A stretch of DNA of 45,552 nucleotides from Pedobacter sp. ASV17 (GTDB lineage: Bacteria > Bacteroidota > Bacteroidia > Sphingobacteriales > Sphingobacteriaceae): assembly GCF_016429065.1 (NCBI RefSeq), contig NZ_JAELTX010000028.1, positions 1 to 45,552 on the forward strand, read 5' to 3'. The notes below the pieces were generated by a model. That model was not told where the DNA came from. It ran no database searches and was given only the letters and a program-made list of their open reading frames with translations. This document shows positions 41,790 to 45,552 of this stretch, one piece after another. Positions within the stretch are counted from its first letter, which is position 1. Every line of letters starts with the position of its first letter. A program made the position numbers and the translations under genes.

Positions 41790-44700
41790 TTATAGTGTAA
41801 GGTTAAGTCCAAAAATGATTGTTCTTGCTTTCGGATACGCCGACCAATCAAAGCCTGGGGTAAGTGCCGAAGCATAAGTAGAAACCTCTGGATCAAGTCC
41901 TGAATAATTGGTCCAAGTATATAAGTTCTGACCAGAAGCATAAACCCTAAAGTTTTTAATCTTTAGCTTTTTAAGCAGCGACTTGCTAAGGGTATAGCCC
42001 AAGGAAACTGTTTTTAATCTTAGGTACGAGCCATCTTCAATGGTTCTGGAAGAATAAACCAATGGTCCCTGTCCGTACACTTTATAAAGCTCGTTGGTTT
42101 GGTTCTCTGGTGTCCAGCGGTTAGCATAAGAAGCAAACATGTTTAATGAATTTCTATTTTCGCCACCTTCAAATTCAATACGATTGGCATTCAGTAGTTC
42201 ATTACCGTATGACCATTGGAAAAAGACGTTAAGGTCAAATCCTTTGTAGGTGAAATTATTAGAAAAACCACCCGTATGCTTTGGATTGGGGTCGCCAATA
42301 ATGGTTTGGTCGTAACCGTTTACCTGTCCGTCGCCATTAATATCTTTATATTTAATAAAACCAGGCTGTATGGTTGTTCTGGACTGACCGTTGTTAGGCA
42401 CATTGTCTTTTAGTGTATAGCTGCCATTGGCCAACTGATTAAAATCACTGTACTGATATACACCATCCCAAACGTAACCGTAAAATTGTCCTATTGGGCG
42501 TCCTGGAATAGCAATGTATGGATAGGCATTGTTGAAATTACCCCAGTTGATCCGCGATAAGATAGATGGATCTTCTTCTGTTAACTCCAATACTTTGTTA
42601 CGGTTAAAGGAAATGTTAAAGCTACTGTTCCATGAGAAGGTTTTATTTTTGACATTGGTAGTATTCAAGGTAAATTCAAAGCCCTTGTTACCTACTTTAC
42701 CAATGTTTCGCATCCCATTTAAAAAACCTTGTGAAGGAGCCAATGATGAATTGATCAGCAAATCGTAGGTTCTTTTATCGTAATAATCGGCTGTTATAGA
42801 AATTCGGTTTTTCAATAAACTCACGTCTAAACCAATATCCGCTTGAGAGGTAGTTTCCCATTTCAAGTTTTTGTTTCCTAAAAGATTTGGAATAGATCCA
42901 TTTACCGGACTGTTGTTAAAGTTGTAGCCAGAGTTTGAAATAATTTGATAAGATGATAGATAAGCAAAATCAGTTACCCTGTTGTTTCCCGTTAAACCAT
43001 AGCTGAGCCTTAATTTAGCACTGGTAACTGGCTTGATACTTTTCATAAAAGATTCATCGCTCATTACCCAAGCAAAAGAGCCCGAAGGGAAATAGGCCCA
43101 TTTGTTGCCAGGCGCAAATTTAGAAGAACCATCAGCCCTGAATGAAGCCGTGAACAAATACCTAGATTTGTAGCTATAATTCAACCTGGTTAGGAACGAC
43201 ATTAATGCCGATTTTGAACTGGTAGAATACACACGACTAGGGATTCCTTCCTCCAATCCGCTGATGCCCAACGATTCATTAGGCACTTGTGTAGCGGCAA
43301 AACCAGAACTGAAACTTGAGATTTGTTGAAGGGTAAAACCTGCAAGCGCCGTAATGTTATGTACTTTATTGATATTTCGTTTAAAGGTTAGGGTATTTTC
43401 GCTCAAATAATTATTTAAGTCGTAGTTTATAATCGAACCATTTACTCCATTACTGCTTGAAAGCGGGTTACCCGATCTGGTATTTGAATTGTTGAATATT
43501 TCTTTCCTTGTGTCTCTTTTGGTTACACCGCCAGAAGCCCTGAAAGTAAAATAATTTGAGAACTTATATTCGGCATAAGCATTGGCCAATATGGCATTCA
43601 CAAAAGCTGGGTTATATTCGTTTCTGGTAGATATGGCTGGGTTGATTCTATATTCTGCAGTAGGGTTCACATCTGGATCAAAAGGCTGTTCCACTAATTG
43701 TTCATCGGTCAAAGCATCGCCAGTAATAGGTCGGTATCCCCAAACGCTGTACATTAAGCTGGCGGTGGCACTACCATTTTGCTCGGTAGCAATGGTACCA
43801 TAGGTTTTAGTGCTCGAATAGTTAAGGTTGATCCCTACTTTAAGTTTGGGGTTAATGGTCTGGTCTAATACAATTCGGCCTTGATACCTGTTAAAACCAC
43901 TGTTAATGATAATGCCATCTTGATTTAAAACAGAGCCCGAAATAGAATATCTGGTTTTATCGGTACCACCATTAATGGATAAGAAATGGTTTTGCATGGG
44001 TGCCGTTCTGAATACTTTATCTTGCCAGTTGATCCCTTGTACATTTCTATAATATTCTAAATCCCTTCCGTCTTTAAGATAGATGGGGGTATAAACCGCC
44101 GAATTAAATTCCAGTTGATATTTAACAAACTCATAAGGGCTCAATAGCTCCTGTTGTTTAAGGTTTTGCTGAATTCCGAAATAGTTCTGATAAGAAATGG
44201 TAGGATCGCCTATTTTTCCTTTTTTGGTGGTAATAATGATCACTCCATTTGCACCTCTGGCACCATAAATTGCAGTGGCTGATGCGTCTTTTAAGATATC
44301 GATCGATTCTACCTCGGCAGGGTTAATCACATTATTGGTTGGATCTTCAATTGGAAAGCCATCAATTACATATAAAGGTGAATTGCTTTGGGTGATGGAG
44401 TTATTTCCCCTGATGGAAATTTGCATAGGTGCTCCCGGCTGGCCATCTGAGGCCGTTACCTGAACCCCTGCAACCCTGCCCGCTAAAGCATCTTCCAATG
44501 AGGCTACAGGTGCTTTTTGTAAATCTTCTATACTCACCTGACTTACGGCGCCCGTTAAATCTCTTTTGGTAGTGGTGCCATAGCCAATCACTACAATCTC
44601 ATCCAAAACTTTTAAATCCTTGGTCAATTTTACACGGTAAACGGTAGCAGCGGTAATGGGAACTTCTTTAGTGATAAAGCCCGTGTAAGAGAATACCAAG

Positions 44701-44933
44701 GTGCCTTTTAGCTCCGGAATGGCGAACTTAAAAGTTCCATCATTATTAGTTTGTGTTGTACTATTGGTCCCTTTTAATTTAACGTTGACACCTGGTAAGA
44801 GTTCACCCATATCATCGGTTACCGTACCCGTAATGTACACGGGTGCGGGAGTAGTATTGGATTTGAGGCGCTTTAGTGCATTCACGTTCTGAAAACTCAA
44901 AACAGCACAGAGTAAAACAACATAAAATTTCAT
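41790..44933 (-). CDS. susC: SusC/RagA-family TonB-dependent outer-membrane transporter
   Basis: At 1047 aa it has a short signal peptide (~20 residues), a carboxypeptidase-regulatory-like beta domain (~32-110, VTDDMGELLPGVNVKLKGTNS), and a plug domain (~115-235) with GYGTTTKRDLTGAVSQV, SLEDALAGRVAGVQV, ISIRGNNSI and PLYVIDGFPI. The 22-strand barrel follows, with the SusC-typical GLTGNNRVTDFAY and a calcium-site-like DINGDGQVNGYDQ near 880. No N-terminal STN domain is present, so it is unlikely to signal to an ECF sigma/anti-sigma pair directly. It imports oligosaccharides using TonB energy. The 68-bp upstream gap contains two ACCAA motifs (44964-44960 and 44946-44942). Confidence 0.97.
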   Translation of the reverse strand: MKFYVVLLCAVLSFQNVNALKRLKSNTTPAPVYITGTVTDDMGELLPGVNVKLKGTNSTTQTNNDGTFKFAIPELKGTLVFSYTGFITKEVPITAATVYRVKLTKDLKVLDEIVVIGYGTTTKRDLTGAVSQVSIEDLQKAPVASLEDALAGRVAGVQVTASDGQPGAPMQISIRGNNSITQSNSPLYVIDGFPIEDPTNNVINPAEVESIDILKDASATAIYGARGANGVIIITTKKGKIGDPTISYQNYFGIQQNLKQQELLSPYEFVKYQLEFNSAVYTPIYLKDGRDLEYYRNVQGINWQDKVFRTAPMQNHFLSINGGTDKTRYSISGSVLNQDGIIINSGFNRYQGRIVLDQTINPKLKVGINLNYSSTKTYGTIATEQNGSATASLMYSVWGYRPITGDALTDEQLVEQPFDPDVNPTAEYRINPAISTRNEYNPAFVNAILANAYAEYKFSNYFTFRASGGVTKRDTRKEIFNNSNTRSGNPLSSSNGVNGSIINYDLNNYLSENTLTFKRNINKVHNITALAGFTLQQISSFSSGFAATQVPNESLGISGLEEGIPSRVYSTSSKSALMSFLTRLNYSYKSRYLFTASFRADGSSKFAPGNKWAYFPSGSFAWVMSDESFMKSIKPVTSAKLRLSYGLTGNNRVTDFAYLSSYQIISNSGYNFNNSPVNGSIPNLLGNKNLKWETTSQADIGLDVSLLKNRISITADYYDKRTYDLLINSSLAPSQGFLNGMRNIGKVGNKGFEFTLNTTNVKNKTFSWNSSFNISFNRNKVLELTEEDPSILSRINWGNFNNAYPYIAIPGRPIGQFYGYVWDGVYQYSDFNQLANGSYTLKDNVPNNGQSRTTIQPGFIKYKDINGDGQVNGYDQTIIGDPNPKHTGGFSNNFTYKGFDLNVFFQWSYGNELLNANRIEFEGGENRNSLNMFASYANRWTPENQTNELYKVYGQGPLVYSSRTIEDGSYLRLKTVSLGYTLSKSLLKKLKIKNFRVYASGQNLYTWTNYSGLDPEVSTYASALTPGFDWSAYPKARTIIFGLNLTL

Positions 44934-45001
44934 TACATAATTTGGTTAGTACAACATATTTGGTTAAAAATCTTGCCTTTTGCCTTGTTCAATAAGGCGG
45001 T

Positions 45002-45552
45002 TTATTTTAAAATGATCGTTTTCTTTAAATGAATATTTGCGGAAGATGACCCAATCAGGATTTCAAATGCGCCTGGGTCATATCCAAATTTCTTAAGCTT
45101 GGTTTTGTAGTAAGCAAAAGCTGATTCATCCAGTTTAATGGTAATGGTTTTTGTTTCACCCTTTTTCAAAAACACCTTCGAAAAACCTTTAAGCTCTTTA
45201 AAAGGACGTGGCACTGGACTTACCACATCTCTCACATAAAGCTGCGCCACTTCTGCGCCATTACTATTTCCTGTATTGCTAAGCTTAAAGCTCACCGTAG
45301 CTTGAGGTGATTTACCTTTACCACTTACCGTAACTTTAAGGTCGCTGTATTTAAAAGAGGTGTAAGACAATCCAAAACCAAAAGGAAACTGAGGAGTTAC
45401 ATGTTTTGAGTCGTAATAACGATAACCCATAAATATACCTTCTTTGTAACTCACCTTTTTGCTATTAGCCTCGTCGTAATAATAGTTAAAAGCGGGGTTA
45501 TCTTCCCATTTTTTCTCAAAACTGATCGGAAGTTTACCACTTGGATTGGTTT
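45002..45552 (-). CDS. GH3-family glycoside hydrolase, C-terminal part (cut by window end)
   Basis: The frame is open to the last base, so at least 183 residues are inside the window and the catalytic domains lie outside. The visible part reads NPSGKLPISFEKKWEDNP, then the GH3 hallmark EGIFMGYRYYDSKHVTPQFPFGFGLSYTSFKYSD, followed by the fibronectin-III-like domain of GH3 enzymes (VSFKLSNTGNSNGAEVAQLYVRDVVSPVPRPFKELKGFSKVFLKKGETKTITI). Beta-glucosidase, beta-xylosidase and similar activities are possible; the subfamily cannot be told from this part. It is the nearest upstream gene to susC (68 bp). Confidence 0.92.
   Translation of the reverse strand, partial: TNPSGKLPISFEKKWEDNPAFNYYYDEANSKKVSYKEGIFMGYRYYDSKHVTPQFPFGFGLSYTSFKYSDLKVTVSGKGKSPQATVSFKLSNTGNSNGAEVAQLYVRDVVSPVPRPFKELKGFSKVFLKKGETKTITIKLDESAFAYYKTKLKKFGYDPGAFEILIGSSSANIHLKKTIILK

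Overview
The window looks like a chromosome segment from a Bacteroidota bacterium, most likely Sphingobacteriaceae (Pedobacter-like). The evidence is a SusC/SusD pair with a DUF5017 lipoprotein, type IX secretion C-terminal sorting domains, Bacteroidota-type promoters (TTTG, about 19 bp, TAnnTTTG), start codons without Shine-Dalgarno sequences, moderate-to-low GC, and REP-like hairpins between genes. No rRNA, tRNA, CRISPR array, transposase or phage gene was seen. Everything here rests on reading the sequence and on family knowledge; no search was run.

Left part, 1-16457 (mostly housekeeping and stress genes). The end of an outer-membrane barrel gene is followed by a secreted clan CD (gingipain/caspase-like) protease-like protein with a HEAT-repeat tail, a strong terminator and an orphan ECF sigma factor. 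A P-type Mg2+ ATPase gene converges on a minus-strand cluster acvB -> mprF -> VIT transporter. This cluster pairs a predicted lysyl-phosphatidylglycerol synthase/flippase with its predicted periplasmic hydrolase. Next come an AraC-type regulator, a siderophore-interacting flavoreductase and a 69-aa protein. A Nudix-like regulator with a degenerate catalytic box then diverges from galT-galK across a 35-bp near-perfect palindrome.

Right part, 16458-45552 (one large polysaccharide utilization locus, all on the minus strand). In transcription order: a GH3 enzyme (cut by the window end), susC, susD, a DUF5017 lipoprotein, a REP-like hairpin, two large secreted proteins with predicted beta-sandwich plus alpha-toroid folds, an SGNH hydrolase, a promoter, a DUF4886 SGNH-like protein, a sodium:solute symporter, a 1.2-kb array of four hairpin elements, a promoter, three tandem propeller-like secreted proteins, a third large protein (paralog of the 1153-aa one), and an FAD-dependent oxidoreductase. 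The likely logic is surface capture and import (SusCD), deacylation and depolymerisation outside the cytoplasm (SGNH, GH3, toroids), sugar uptake (symporter) and internal oxidation (FAD enzyme). The glycan cannot be named from sequence alone.

The most unusual signal is a pentamer repeat. Exactly four tandem copies of ACCAN (minus-strand sense) occur three times inside the locus, each just downstream of a recognisable or probable -7 box and ahead of a separate transcription unit. This places it at the very 5' end of each predicted mRNA. It may be an undescribed DNA- or RNA-level regulatory element linking the sub-operons.
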